A stretch of 31,985 nt of DNA from Seminavis robusta (GCA_903772945.1 CAICTM010001308.1:1-31985), one strand, 5' to 3'; positions 20,763-29,918 are shown, counted from the stretch's first letter. Notes: generated by a model from the sequence alone, not told the origin. Made by a program: numbers and translations.

Positions 20763-21594
20763 ATGGGACGATACAGTTCAGTTCAGGCGTATGCCGACTC
20801 TAACAGCAATATGCGGAGCGTGTCGTACGAGCAGGCGACAGGCTCCGGTGAAGTCAAAAAGGGAGCCGGTGAGTCGAGTCAAACCTCAAATCTCTGTTTC
20901 GCAGTCACTCGAATCAGAATCGGATTGTGGAGGTCATTTACAGAGCAACTCACTCTGATTTCTTGCTTGCTTACTTATTTATTTGTTGTTTGGTTCAATA
21001 GTCAAGGCCGAAAAGGTCTCCAATCCATATGGCTCTACGGCGGGTGCCGGCTCTGGGGAGTTTCATGTCTACCGTCACGCCCGTGCTCGAGAACAGGAGC
21101 GATGGAAACAAATCAACGAACAAGAAAAGATGGAACGATTGGACAAGGAGTTCAAAGACAAAGTGCAAAATTTCGATGAGGAAACGAATAACAAGACGGA
21201 TAAAAACAGAAAAAAGAGGCAACGTCAAAAGGAGGCCAAAATGAGAAAGAAAAATCTGCAACTCTCGGGGGTGGCAGCAGCCGTGGTGGCGCAGCAGGAA
21301 GAAAAGGAGAAGAAAGAGCAGCAAAATAACGGCAATCAGAAAGAAGATGTGGAGTTTACATACAAACCAAGCAACAACGAGGAAGAGCAGCAAGACGATG
21401 ACAAAAAACAACCAGCCAAGGAAGTGCCTCCAACAGCCGAAGCCAAACAATCAGCCATCCCGAATGATGGGTCATTCCTGGAAATGATGAAGAAGAATCT
21501 CGCCGAATCAGAATCTAGTAATGTGCCAGAGGAAAAGAAGAGCGATCCTGGCGATGATGAGGAGGAACCCCCAAAGAAACGACAAGCTACGTGA
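20763..21594 (+). CDS. PRKRIP1: PRKRIP1-like (DUF1168) spliceosomal protein
   Basis: Exons 20763-20868 and 21002-21594 give 232 aa. The signature runs from about residue 46: GSTAGAGSGEFHVYRHARAR, near-identical to the family sequence (GSSAGAGSGEFHVYRH.RR.E). It is followed by a long charged helix (about 70-110) with KKRQRQKEAKMRKK, then a low-complexity Glu/Gln/Asn/Lys tail. In humans PRKRIP1 is a component of the catalytic spliceosome whose long helix bridges U2 snRNP and core parts; it was first named as a PKR-binding protein, a role that has no meaning in an alga. The 133-nt intron (GTGAGT...TAG) sits just before the conserved block. It is the second splicing factor in this window beside CWC21. 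Confidence 0.9.
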
Positions 21595-22679
21595 CTGTTC
21601 GTGTTTCTTATAACTATTGCATAGCAATCTACATCTACTGCACCGGTACCATTATACTTGCTAGCTGGGATGATTTCGTCCAGCATATCGTTGGAGCTTA
21701 AATTCTGTTTTGGTTTGCTCAGCGGAAAAAGGTTGCGTGGAATTGCTGTGGAGTCAGCGCTTTTCCCCCCTCATGAGTGGTAATTACCTGGTACCGTGCC
21801 AGTCTAATTCCTGCTGGCTTCACTTGTTTGAATCACAATCTCTTTTCTGCCTGATCGCGGCGGGTCTTTTTTGTTTGAATGTCCTGCTCTCCCTGTCGTC
21901 TCTCGCCCTCGAGCGATTGACTGAACCGCATGCTGCATTCATCCTGTACTGGTAGCGCGTGAATCGAATCACACTGCACTATTAATAGCTACCGGTAGCC
22001 TAGCTTGAAGCCCGGAGATGATGAGGTACACATACCGGTAGCCAGGTGCATGTCCTGGGCTGGGTTTGTCCTGGAATGGTGTGTGGGACCAGGATTGGGT
22101 CTGACCGGGAGTGGGGCATGGTGATGGACCTGTGTTGCTTCAAGAGTTAGTCCAGATGCTCGGCCATGTGCAGATCCTGGTTGTAAGATCGGGAGCCTGG
22201 ACCAAGTTGGAGTGGGCATGGGCCTGTTGCAGGCCATCGACTACCTCAATGGCTCTCCAAACATATTCATTTTAGAACACGAAACGTAATTTTGTCAAGG
22301 CGTACACTGTACTTGGGGGTGCAATCGAAGGTGCAAAGAGGAAAAAGCCATTTCCAACTAACTTCTACTGGCTACCGATACGGTAAGGTCTCGTACTATT
22401 GTGAGGTTGTGTAGAATAAGAGCCCCTCCCAGATCAGAAACACCGCCACTCCCTGTCTAAAATCTGCATAGCAGTACAACAAAAACTGGAAACAACATTG
22501 TGTTTGGCCATTTCTAATCACTGCAAATAGTACATCTAATTACGAATCGTTGACGTCCAACAAACCAACCACATAAAAAATTCGTCCGATCGATCCAAAC
22601 GATCACCGCTCTATTGCTGCGTATTATCTTCCTTCCTGTTTGCGCTCCATTCCTTGTTGATTTGTGTTATGATGTGTGC
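21595..22679. other. Long convergent gap, palindromes and GT-rich tract
   Basis: 1.1 kb between PRKRIP1 and Rab5. GCTACCGGTAGC at 21988-21999 and TACCGGTA at 22033-22040 stand close together. 22045-22240 is a G/T-rich, C-poor strand with loose repeats of CCTGG and GGTG type; its minus strand is open for 82 codons but is Pro/His/Thr low complexity. I see no gene. 22440-22670 is A/T-rich and includes the Rab5 3'-UTR. Confidence 0.5.
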
Positions 22680-23592
22680 TTAGCAACAGCTCCTGGATTC
22701 CTGCTGAGCCGGCATCAGCGGGAAGGCTTCGCGCTCCTGCTGGGGTGGGTTCTTGGGGAGCTTCCCGGCAATTTCCACAAAGAGTGACTTGACATTATTC
22801 GCGTTCTTGGCAGACGTTTCCAAGTGCAGAATGCCATTTTCTTCGGCATAGGCATTAGCCTCTTCGAACTCGACCTTTCGGCGTGAGTCCAAATCAGCCT
22901 TGTTTCCAGCCAAGGCAATCACAACATTGGGATCTCCCCGTCGCTGCAATTCCTTCACCCACGATTTGGCTCCCGTGAAAGAGTCAGGGTTGGTAATATC
23001 GTAAACCACAATGGCCGCAGCAGCGCCACGGTAGTACATGGGTGCCAAAGAACGGTAACGCTCTTGCCCGGCTGTGTCCTGTCGACCACAAAGCGTCAAA
23101 GCGAACAGCCAATGTCAGCAAGAGACACGAAGAGCAACTCTTTTCAGTCATCTCGAAATAGTCAACGCTTACCCAAATCTCGAATTTAACAGTTGAGTCA
23201 TCTAATTGGACGGTCTGAGTGAGAAAAGCCGCTACAGAGGACAGGAATACAACGACATGTTAGAAACAACAGAAGAGAGAGAGAGAGAGAGACCCTCCTG
23301 CAAACACCATCGTCAAGACGTCTTTCCCAACATATTCTTCGGTTGACACATAAATTCTTCAGCGTAGCCGTCCAGTACACTTCTACGAGCGGCGCACGCG
23401 GCGATCTCTCAGGACACGCATGGAACCGGCAACATGGTGCACCAACTAATCCAATCACTCACCCCCAATGGTCGGCTCCTGGAATTCAAAGAACTCATCT
23501 CGCACAAAGCGTACTACTAGACAGGATTTTCCTACAGCGGTGTCGCCCAAAAGGACGAGCTTGAAGTGATGAACGCGAGAGGATGATGACAT
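22680..23592 (-). CDS. RAB5: Rab5-type small GTPase
   Basis: Exons 23592-23463, 23231-23173 and 23078-22680 join to 195 aa. GTP-binding motifs: GDTAVGKS (16-23), TIG (41-43), WDTAGQE (63-69), GNKAD (121-125), ETSAK (150-154). The effector region [28 protein letters not shown] (both splice junctions included) and [10 protein letters not shown] are those of Rab5 and set it apart from Rab7, Rab11 and Rab1. The C-terminus ...ESRSCC is a double geranylgeranylation site, so the protein is membrane-anchored. Rab5 controls early endosome fusion and takes up cargo from clathrin vesicles, the step after AP-2 mu in this same window. The tail is about 20 residues shorter than in animal Rab5. Intron 1 (231 nt) holds a (GA)9 run. 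The start faces NOC3. Confidence 0.95.
23275..23292. repeat. (GA)9 microsatellite in Rab5 intron 1
   Basis: Nine GA units, reading as TC in the Rab5 transcript, about 40 nt before the acceptor of exon 2. It may serve as part of the polypyrimidine tract. Confidence 0.85.
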
Positions 23593-23957
23593 TGTCAACG
23601 ATCGATTTGTGTTTTTCTTGAATTTTTCCGTGTTAGTTGATAGTTATGAACGACCGTCTCTGCACAGCGAGCCGGTCTGTTTTTAGTCTTGGAAGGGACT
23701 TTGAGTTGACAGGTTTATTCTGAGAAGGACTCGACTCTCACTTGCTCTCCATGTTTTTCGTTAAAAGTGTAGGATGGTCCAATTACAGCTCTAGCTGGCT
23801 TAATTCTCTTCCGACCTCAGGCCCCGAGGGTCCGAGCACCAACCATTCAAGCAGTCAATCAAATTGATGAGTTGACGACGAAAGGCGAATTCTATAAAGA
23901 CCAGAAAGAGGAGAGAGTCAAGTTAAGCAACGAGGTAGCCAAGACAAGTAAAGGACA
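23593..23957. promoter_or_regulatory. Divergent promoter gap, Rab5 / NOC3, with TATA box
   Basis: 365 bp. CTATAAAGA with TATAAA at 23893-23898 lies 60 nt before the NOC3 ATG, a good TATA box and the clearest core promoter in the window. CTCTAGCTGGC occurs near 23791. The Rab5 side is T-rich just above its ATG, i.e. A-rich in its transcript. Confidence 0.5.
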
Positions 23958-25916
23958 ATGGGCTCGAAGAAGAAAAAGCAAAAATCCCTAGTGTCTGGAT
24001 CCAATAAGGCACCAGCCAAGGCAGAAAAGGTCAAACACTCAGCTGCCCAGAAGAAAAAGATCAAGGAAAAGAAGGCCGACTTCAACAAGTCCAAAAAGAT
24101 TCGGTCGGGTACAGTCACAAGGGAAGAAACATGTGACATGATAGCAGAACTAAGTGAATCCATATTGGAAGATCCCACCAAGGCTTTCTCATCTCCTGAT
24201 GCAGTCTTGACTCCAAGCAACAATACCGATAGCAACGATGATGCCTTGGATGATGCCGCTCCCAAGAAAAAGGAGACTCCCAGCATGATGAAGCAACTTT
24301 TGCAAATTGCCAGTTTCGAAGGTGACGAATACACGGCTCAGTTGGGAATTTTGTCTCTCTTGGCCATATACCGAGACCTGATTCCTAGCTATCGAATCCG
24401 TTTGCCAACTGCCGCTGAAATGTCCGTCAAGGTCAGCTTGGAAACAAAGCGTCTTTGGGATTACGAACGCGCTCTCATGACCAATTATCAACAGTACTTG
24501 AAGCTTCTTGAAAACCTTTGGAACAATGGAAAATCACAAAAAAGTCTATCGACACTGACTGTCACATCCATGCTCTGCATGTGTGAACTACTCAAGGCCG
24601 CATTTCATTTCAACTTTCGCTCCAATCTACTCAACATGGTGATGCGCCAAGTCAACAATGGGCAATGTGAAGAGGTTTCCAATGCCTGCTGTAGCGCTGT
24701 AGAGCATGTCTTTGCCAACGACACTCAAGGCGAAGTTGCCTTGGAGGCCACCCGTATCCTTGCCAAAGCGATCAAAGATCGTGGTTTCAAGGTGCGACCA
24801 TCGGTTCTGAGAACTTTCTTGTCTCTGCCACTCCGTGTGCATGTGGATGAGGCGCAAGCCGCCAAACTGGCAACCCAGGCGAGGAAGCGAAAACGAGATA
24901 AAGATCTCAAAGCAATCGACAAAGAACTTCAAGAAGGAGATGCAACCGTGGACAAAGTCTTGCTGGCACGGTGCCAGTCGGATACATTGGAGGCTGTGAC
25001 AGTGTCTTATTTTCGCATTCTGAAAAGTGACAATCTGAACAGCATGAAAGAGTTGCTACCAGCATGTTTGGAAGGATTGGCAAAGTTTGCTCATCTTATC
25101 AACATTGACACAGTCATGGACTTGTTAGAAGTTTTGAAACAATTGCTGAAAGATATTGATGCGCTTCCCTTGGATGCAGCTCTGAACTGTGTCCTCACGG
25201 CATTTCAGACGCTATCTGGGCCCGGGAAGGAAATGAAGATTGATCAGAAAGAGTACATTTCACCACTCTATACACAACTACCGCGTCTCATCACAATGGA
25301 TCACACACCAGGTGCTGATGGCGACACTAATGCTCGTCGAAAGATCACGGACGCAATGCTCAGATGCCTCGATGCTGCCTTCATCAAGCGACGGGAGTAC
25401 TCCACCACAAGGGTGGCTGCTTTTTTTAAGCAAATACTAACGGTGGCCATGTACACCCCCCCTTCTACAGCGGTGCCATTGGTTGCCTTTGCGAGACAGT
25501 TACTGCAGCGGTATCACTCGTGTCAGCAATTGCTGGAAAACGAGTCGGACGCAATAACGTCGGGACAGTACTGTCCGGACGTTGACGACCCGGAATTGTC
25601 AAACCCTTTCTCGACATCCGGCTGGGAGCTGGCAGCACTCAAGTTTCACGTTCACCCTGGAGTTGCCAATCAGGCGAAGTGTGCAGCAACACTCAAGATG
25701 TTGCAAATGCCAGCAGAAGATCCCGATCGCCTGCTGGAAGATACAACGACGGATGAGAACGAACTATACATCAAGTTTCGAAAGATCAAGAAACGACATC
25801 CTCTGGAAGCACGGGGACAAAACGATGACAAGAAGAGGAGGCGTGTTAGATTCATACAGCAACCTGTCAAGAGGGACCTCACACATCTTGAAACAAGAGG
25901 AATTGCGCTTGTCTAG
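23958..25916 (+). CDS. NOC3: Nucleolar complex protein NOC3
   Basis: A single exon of 652 aa, near the 663 aa of yeast Noc3. The N-terminus is a basic nucleolar-type segment (MGSKKKKQKSL, KKKIKEKKADFNKSKKIR). Residues about 115-150 hold the family block QLLQIASFEGDEYTAQLGIL then LLAIYRDLIPSYRIR, followed by VKVSLETKRLWDYERALMTNY and a helical repeat region. The later part (about 340-600) matches the CBF/Mak21-type domain in layout, with a WELAALKFHVHPGV segment near 560 and a basic tail. NOC3 pairs with NOC2 for export of pre-60S ribosome particles and is also tied to replication licensing in yeast. A TATA box lies 60 nt upstream of the ATG. Confidence 0.88.
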   Translation: MGSKKKKQKSLVSGSNKAPAKAEKVKHSAAQKKKIKEKKADFNKSKKIRSGTVTREETCDMIAELSESILEDPTKAFSSPDAVLTPSNNTDSNDDALDDAAPKKKETPSMMKQLLQIASFEGDEYTAQLGILSLLAIYRDLIPSYRIRLPTAAEMSVKVSLETKRLWDYERALMTNYQQYLKLLENLWNNGKSQKSLSTLTVTSMLCMCELLKAAFHFNFRSNLLNMVMRQVNNGQCEEVSNACCSAVEHVFANDTQGEVALEATRILAKAIKDRGFKVRPSVLRTFLSLPLRVHVDEAQAAKLATQARKRKRDKDLKAIDKELQEGDATVDKVLLARCQSDTLEAVTVSYFRILKSDNLNSMKELLPACLEGLAKFAHLINIDTVMDLLEVLKQLLKDIDALPLDAALNCVLTAFQTLSGPGKEMKIDQKEYISPLYTQLPRLITMDHTPGADGDTNARRKITDAMLRCLDAAFIKRREYSTTRVAAFFKQILTVAMYTPPSTAVPLVAFARQLLQRYHSCQQLLENESDAITSGQYCPDVDDPELSNPFSTSGWELAALKFHVHPGVANQAKCAATLKMLQMPAEDPDRLLEDTTTDENELYIKFRKIKKRHPLEARGQNDDKKRRRVRFIQQPVKRDLTHLETRGIALV

Positions 25917-26222
25917 AAGTGCTTATGTTTGCAGCCGCCATTCTTGTCTTGTTCCCATCCAGTCACTCTTGGCTAAAATGGTATGATCCAGGGACAATGC
26001 AGACTGCAGTTCAACAGGTAGAAGATCTCCTTTCATAATGCTCCACCCGTTTACTAGCACAGTTCAATAGCTAGCTAGGGAACACATTGAATAATTCACA
26101 CACCCCTGCCTTACTCTACATGTACCGTACGGTACAGCACCGACAAAAGCCAAGGAAGGCCTGATCGTATCATTTTTGAAGAGCCACGCAAAAAGATTCG
26201 AGGCCTCAGCGGCTACGGAAGT

Positions 26223-26465
26223 ATGGGAGAAGACGATGGAGCAGAAACTGTTGCTCAAGCGAACGGGTTTGTCAAACAACTGGCTGAATGTGGGACCAAT
26301 GTTGGAGGCAGAAGACAATGGGATCTTGACCTCTTTTCTGCAAACAAGACCTGGACTGGGCTATCTATCGAAGGCGCTCGAGAGAATGGCAAATTTTCAG
26401 CCACGGGGAGGCTGAAGCCACCCACCAATGGCATGCAATCGATGATTAAGCAGCTAGCTAGCTAG
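26223..26465 (+). CDS. Unassigned ORF (80 aa), doubtful
   Basis: The frame begins at an ATG at 26223 (MGEDDGAETVAQANG) but stays open upstream to about 26088, where the 16-bp palindrome would also be translated. The sequence FVKQLAECGTNVGGRRQWDLDLF and what follows has a balanced, soluble-protein composition, unlike most false frames here, and ends inside the GCTAGC repeat. No family is recognised and no splice partner is evident. It may be the relic of a longer gene, or chance. Confidence 0.2.
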   Translation: MGEDDGAETVAQANGFVKQLAECGTNVGGRRQWDLDLFSANKTWTGLSIEGARENGKFSATGRLKPPTNGMQSMIKQLAS

Positions 26466-26469
26466 CTAG
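26453..26469. repeat. GCTA tandem repeat
   Basis: About four GCTA units in a row, self-complementary. The same short repeat is at 18293-18305, 12677-12687, 15507-15515 and 27979-27987. Confidence 0.85.
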
Positions 26470-26915
26470 ACACATCGAAGGCATTCGCGGCATTCCTAGC
26501 TAGACTGGAATCTTCATCTCCGGAAAAATGACAGGTTTAGATGATACAAGGATTGATAACCACGATAAGACGAGACCCAGCAGCGGTACCGGTAGCGTAC
26601 CGCCAATGCAGAATCAGACGAGGCACGACGAGGATGGGTGCAGTACTGGGGTTGGTTGAAGGAGCCGTGGAAGGCTTGTTCCACCCATTTAATCATTTCA
26701 TAGGTACACGCAGTACCAGAGTAACAAGTGGAAGGGAAGGCCTGTGCGAACCCGTGGGTCCAAAAAATTCCGTTCCGTCATTGCGAAGCTACCGCTAGGA
26801 CTCTTGAAGAAGGAAGCAGATAAATCGTATCTATTAATATTGTATCAGATATGTACATGGGAGAGAGAGTGCGCGGTAATAGGAAGAGAGGTGCTGGGCA
26901 GGGATCCAAGAATAC

Positions 26916-27272
26916 CTATTGTGCCCTAGTAGATTTGGATTGGCTCCTTTGTAGCTCGGCCTTCTTGCGTTCCTTCTCTTCCTTCTTGAGTCTCTTTCGC
27001 TTCGCCTCGATTTTTTGAATCTGGAGTACCATATCGAAGTTATCCTCAAGCTCGATTCCTGGCACAAAGTTTGCGTGTTTCCTGCTGGAACTTCGGTGGC
27101 TACACTTGGTGCTTGACCTGTTGCTGGTGCGTTCGGAAGACCTGGCACGATCGCTGCTGGACATCTTCTTTTGACCGCGTCGCTTAGCTTTGTCGTCTCC
27201 GCTCTTTTGATGAGAAACCTCCACAAGGTCTCCATCGGATTTGGAAGGGCACATTTTCGCGAAGAGATTCAT
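26916..27272 (-). CDS. Small Ser/Arg-rich coiled-coil protein, unknown (118 aa)
   Basis: ATG at 27272-27270, stop TAG at 26918-26916. The N-terminal third is mixed and Lys-rich; 37-64 is Ser/Arg-rich (MSSSDRARSSERTSNRSS, then HRSSSRK). A short block HANFVPGIELEDNFDMVLQI (66-85) looks like a fixed motif and leads into a basic helix IQKIEAKRKRLKKEEKERK (85-103). Such a layout is common in nuclear or RNA-associated proteins, but I recognise no family. The opposite strand has no better frame. It continues the alternation of strands after NOC3, which modestly supports it. Confidence 0.5.
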   Translation of the reverse strand: MNLFAKMCPSKSDGDLVEVSHQKSGDDKAKRRGQKKMSSSDRARSSERTSNRSSTKCSHRSSSRKHANFVPGIELEDNFDMVLQIQKIEAKRKRLKKEEKERKKAELQRSQSKSTRAQ

Positions 27273-28029
27273 GGTTATCAGGCTTTGTGGTTTAATACCA
27301 GTCAGTGGGTTGTGTGTTGAGGAGGGTTTGTGGGTTTTGCGGAAGGAAGGTTTGGTGGTTTGTGGGGTCAGATTGTTTTTTCTGTGCTTTTAAATTTGTG
27401 TGAGCCTGTGTGAAAAGAGCCTTGGATCTCGGATCTCGGAGAAGTTATTATTGGTTTCAATAATCGCCTTTTACCGTACTAGTATCTCTTGGACTGTATA
27501 CAAAATCGCTGCTGGCCTGCTCGACAACCAGGTGGTCACCGGTACAGCTTCACCGGTAAGCATGTGAAATAGACATCCAGCACTACGTACCGTAGGACTC
27601 TACGTGGCCGGTCACTGACAGATACAAGCAAGTATGTCAGACAATGATAGACTACTCTGTGTATGAGTTCTCGATGCGACTCGTCACTCGTAATTTCGCT
27701 GGGATATTTGTTTATCCGAAGGAAGGGGTCTTGGTCATGCATTCTAGTTATGAGCTCTTCGAATCTGCTATAATAGACCCACTTGCAAAGTGTAACATTT
27801 TTCTCGACACCTGTACCAAGGCGTTTTATCAATTGAGAACTATCTTAATTAAATCCATGTAACATTGGACATCTCCAGGCTGAGATAGAGAGACAAAAAG
27901 AGCTACACGGAACATTTGGAAGCATTTAATCAAGATCAAGGGCTTATGTCCAATCGTCGAATGTCGGACGAGGTGATCTGGCTACGGTAGCTAGCTACAA
28001 TGTCATACTCAGTAGTACTCTACCTAGGA

Positions 28030-28068
28030 GTATTAATAACGCTTTTGTCTTTTGCACTTTATTAATAC
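28030..28068. repeat. 10-bp inverted repeat (hairpin)
   Basis: GTATTAATAA (28030-28039) and TTATTAATAC (28059-28068) are exact reverse complements around a 19-nt pyrimidine-rich loop. Nothing links it to a gene. Confidence 0.8.
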
Positions 28069-28126
28069 GAGACATAACATCCCAATCTTGCCAATTACCC
28101 AGGGACTAAGCTATTTACAGATATTC

Positions 28127-28154
28127 AGTACTCATTATTGAGTACTTAGTACTC
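28127..28154. repeat. Nested AGTACTC palindromes
   Basis: AGTACTCA and TGAGTACT (28127-28134, 28139-28146) form an inverted repeat around TTAT. The second arm is reused as GAGTACT-T-AGTACTC (28140-28154). Two alternative hairpins therefore share one arm. Confidence 0.85.
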
Positions 28155-29264
28155 CTGTAGCGGACTTGAATAGAAAAAACGCAACTGTGAATTGTGAATG
28201 CGTTAGATGCCACTTTTAAACTTCATGAAAACATTGTATTAATAGAGTAAGCGAAACCATGATTCTCGTTCTCTAAGTATACTAATTAAATTTCTACACT
28301 GTACTTTTCAAGTGTGGCTGAGTTTCTTCGATCAGTCGGTGGAGGGAAGAAGTCTTTTTCTGTTTCTGATGAATACACAACACGATATTTGTTGCCTAAG
28401 AAGTCACTCGAAAGTTACAACATCTACGGTACACCGTACCGTATAATTCAAACGATACTTGAAGCACCTTAGAGCTTTTGAGGATACCTAGGCTGGTCAT
28501 CTGGTCATAAAGTCCAAGACACAAAGCCAACGTCAAATAAAGTCTTAGTGTGGTGAACTGGTATTCGAGTACAGCTGGTGAACTGGTGAACCGAATGCAA
28601 TCGACAGTATGACGCTTTTAGTCGCACTCCGAGTAGACCACGGCTGCACTCGAGTACCGTAATACGGCTACTGGAGTACAGTGGTGTGACGGTAGCCGTG
28701 GCTATTGGCCTGCCGCTTTCTACACGGCAAGGACCGCGAGATGATGTCGCGGCAGCACGGCTGTGATGGTCCTGTGGTACCAGTACTGCACAACAATAAA
28801 CCAAGCATGCAGCACTACAGGCAGCCGGCTGGGCTTGAAATCTTTGATGCATCGCGCGGGACCATCAAATGTTGCCCTGTTGCAACAACGGGCAATCTCA
28901 ACCAGGCCAGCTCCGGAGGCCTTGTTCCTGGCCTGTTTCCTACGGCGTGATTTTGCCACCGGTATTCCACTCCCGTACTGGTATGATACTTGTACAGTGT
29001 ACTGTGGTTGATATCAATCTACAGCCTGCATACCGCATAGACCGCTTGTGGCCACGATGACTTGCCGATTGGACTGAATACTTCGCTGCCAAATAGTCCA
29101 TCACCTGGTTGCCCCGATGGTGAGGGAAAGAAACCGTCAGGGGTCAGGGGTCAAAGCTCGCTAGATGCGGCAATTTCGACTTGCTATCCGACTGCTCTGG
29201 AGCTGCTACTGTAGTACCGTATTATTAATTTTAAAAAGCAGCGGAGATTCTTGTGCGCCAATTG

Positions 29265-29799
29265 TCAGGTTATTGGACACGCCACGGGTCAGGTTGATAT
29301 ACATGTGCTTCATGAGCACGGAAAGCTATGCCCTCAAAATGCTCTCACATGGGCGGGTTACGTCTTTCTCGTCACTCGATCCAAAAGCTCAGGTAGATGG
29401 CACCCGCCAAATGGGCAATATCCTCTTTGGAATATCCATTTGCCACGAGGCCACGGGTCAAGTTGATGTATCCCGTGTGGAACCAAAGCCCACGTGATTG
29501 GCATAGACCATCGACTGCACGGTTGCATCTGGACTAGCTAGGGGGTCAACTTAGTCTTGGACCGAACACGTATCTTTCCCATTCAAGGCACCTGGAGTAC
29601 TTACAATGCCAAAAATTCCACCACTCTTTGCACCCGCCTTGATGGCTTCGTCGGTTTGAGTTCGCGGGTTGGTGGGGCGCCCAGATTTCGTACCAGATTG
29701 CTTGGAATAAGGAGCAATGGGAAGTGCAGCATGCTCCGTGTCGACAATCATGGCTAGACTAATGCGTGCATGCTTTTGATCACTCCTTTGCCGTGTCAC
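29265..29799 (-). pseudogene. Broken membrane dipeptidase (peptidase M19) fragment
   Basis: Reading minus from 29799, the frame contains ISLAMIVDTEHAA, which fits the M19 strand LGMIVDLSH with its metal-ligand His, then NPRTQTDEAIKAGAKSGGIF and GIVSTPGAL, which fit the family segment HPRN.tDE.I.a....GGviGi...pgfL. About 80 nt later, in other frames, YANHVGFGSTRD (from 29508) fits the DHVGiGsDfD motif, and YINLTRGLVANGYSKEDIAHL (to a TGA at 29372) fits the C-terminal NLT..L..rGYseedI...G motif. The pieces are in family order but in different frames, with stops, and no N-terminal HxD site is seen upstream. M19 enzymes are zinc dipeptidases. A second YINLTRG copy lies at 29301-29281. It is clearly a relic. 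Assignment is by remembered family motifs only. Confidence 0.6.
29281..29470. repeat. 21-bp imperfect direct repeat inside the M19 relic
   Basis: 29281-29301 and 29450-29470 agree at 19 of 21 bases. On the minus strand both encode YINLTRG, and both differences are synonymous (TAT/TAC and CTG/TTG). Confidence 0.8.
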
Positions 29800-29918
29800 C
29801 TTCTAACGAAAACCCTGTAGACTTTTCCATGCAACCATACCAGTTCCACATAAGTTTTGAAAGTTGTACGTCAATTGGACTGTTCTCAACCCAAGTTCCT
29901 GGAATAGATAGTACTAGC

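Larger units (their letters stand above)
25917..26915. other. Gap with palindromes and one unassigned open frame
   Basis: The region 3' of NOC3. TGTACCGTACGGTACA at 26121-26136 is a perfect 16-bp palindrome; TACCGGTA is at 26587-26594; GCTAGCTAGCTAGCTAG occurs at 26452-26469. A plus-strand frame open from about 26088 to 26465 is listed separately. Further short frames at 26541-26929 are not recognised. Confidence 0.5.
27273..29264. other. Gene-poor, palindrome-rich stretch
   Basis: About 2 kb without a supported gene. 27273-27430 is G/T-rich and probably the leader and promoter of the 118-aa gene. 27530-27600 holds two CACCGGTA copies and TACGTACCGTAG. 27990-28160 is A/T-rich with nested AGTACTC/GAGTACT inverted repeats. 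TGGTGAACTGGT occurs at 28551-28562 and 28576-28587. 28420-28445 has clustered TACGGTAC/CCGTACC units. Frames such as 27832-27536 (minus) and 28705-28950 (plus) are open but not recognised and lack a convincing ATG context or splice sites. Confidence 0.45.

Noticed and set aside
21989..22237. 82-codon Pro/His/Thr-rich frame on minus
   Set aside because: It is a by-product of a G/T-rich, loosely repetitive strand; no motif, and it overlaps two palindromes.
27536..27862. 98-codon minus and 72-codon plus frames
   Set aside because: The minus frame starts at a non-ATG codon, the two overlap, and neither is recognised or has splice support.
29251..29466. Plus-strand frame with CANCQVIGH, a possible retroviral-type zinc knuckle
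   Set aside because: The last Cys of CX2CX4HX4C is missing, and the minus strand explains the sequence better as an M19 relic.
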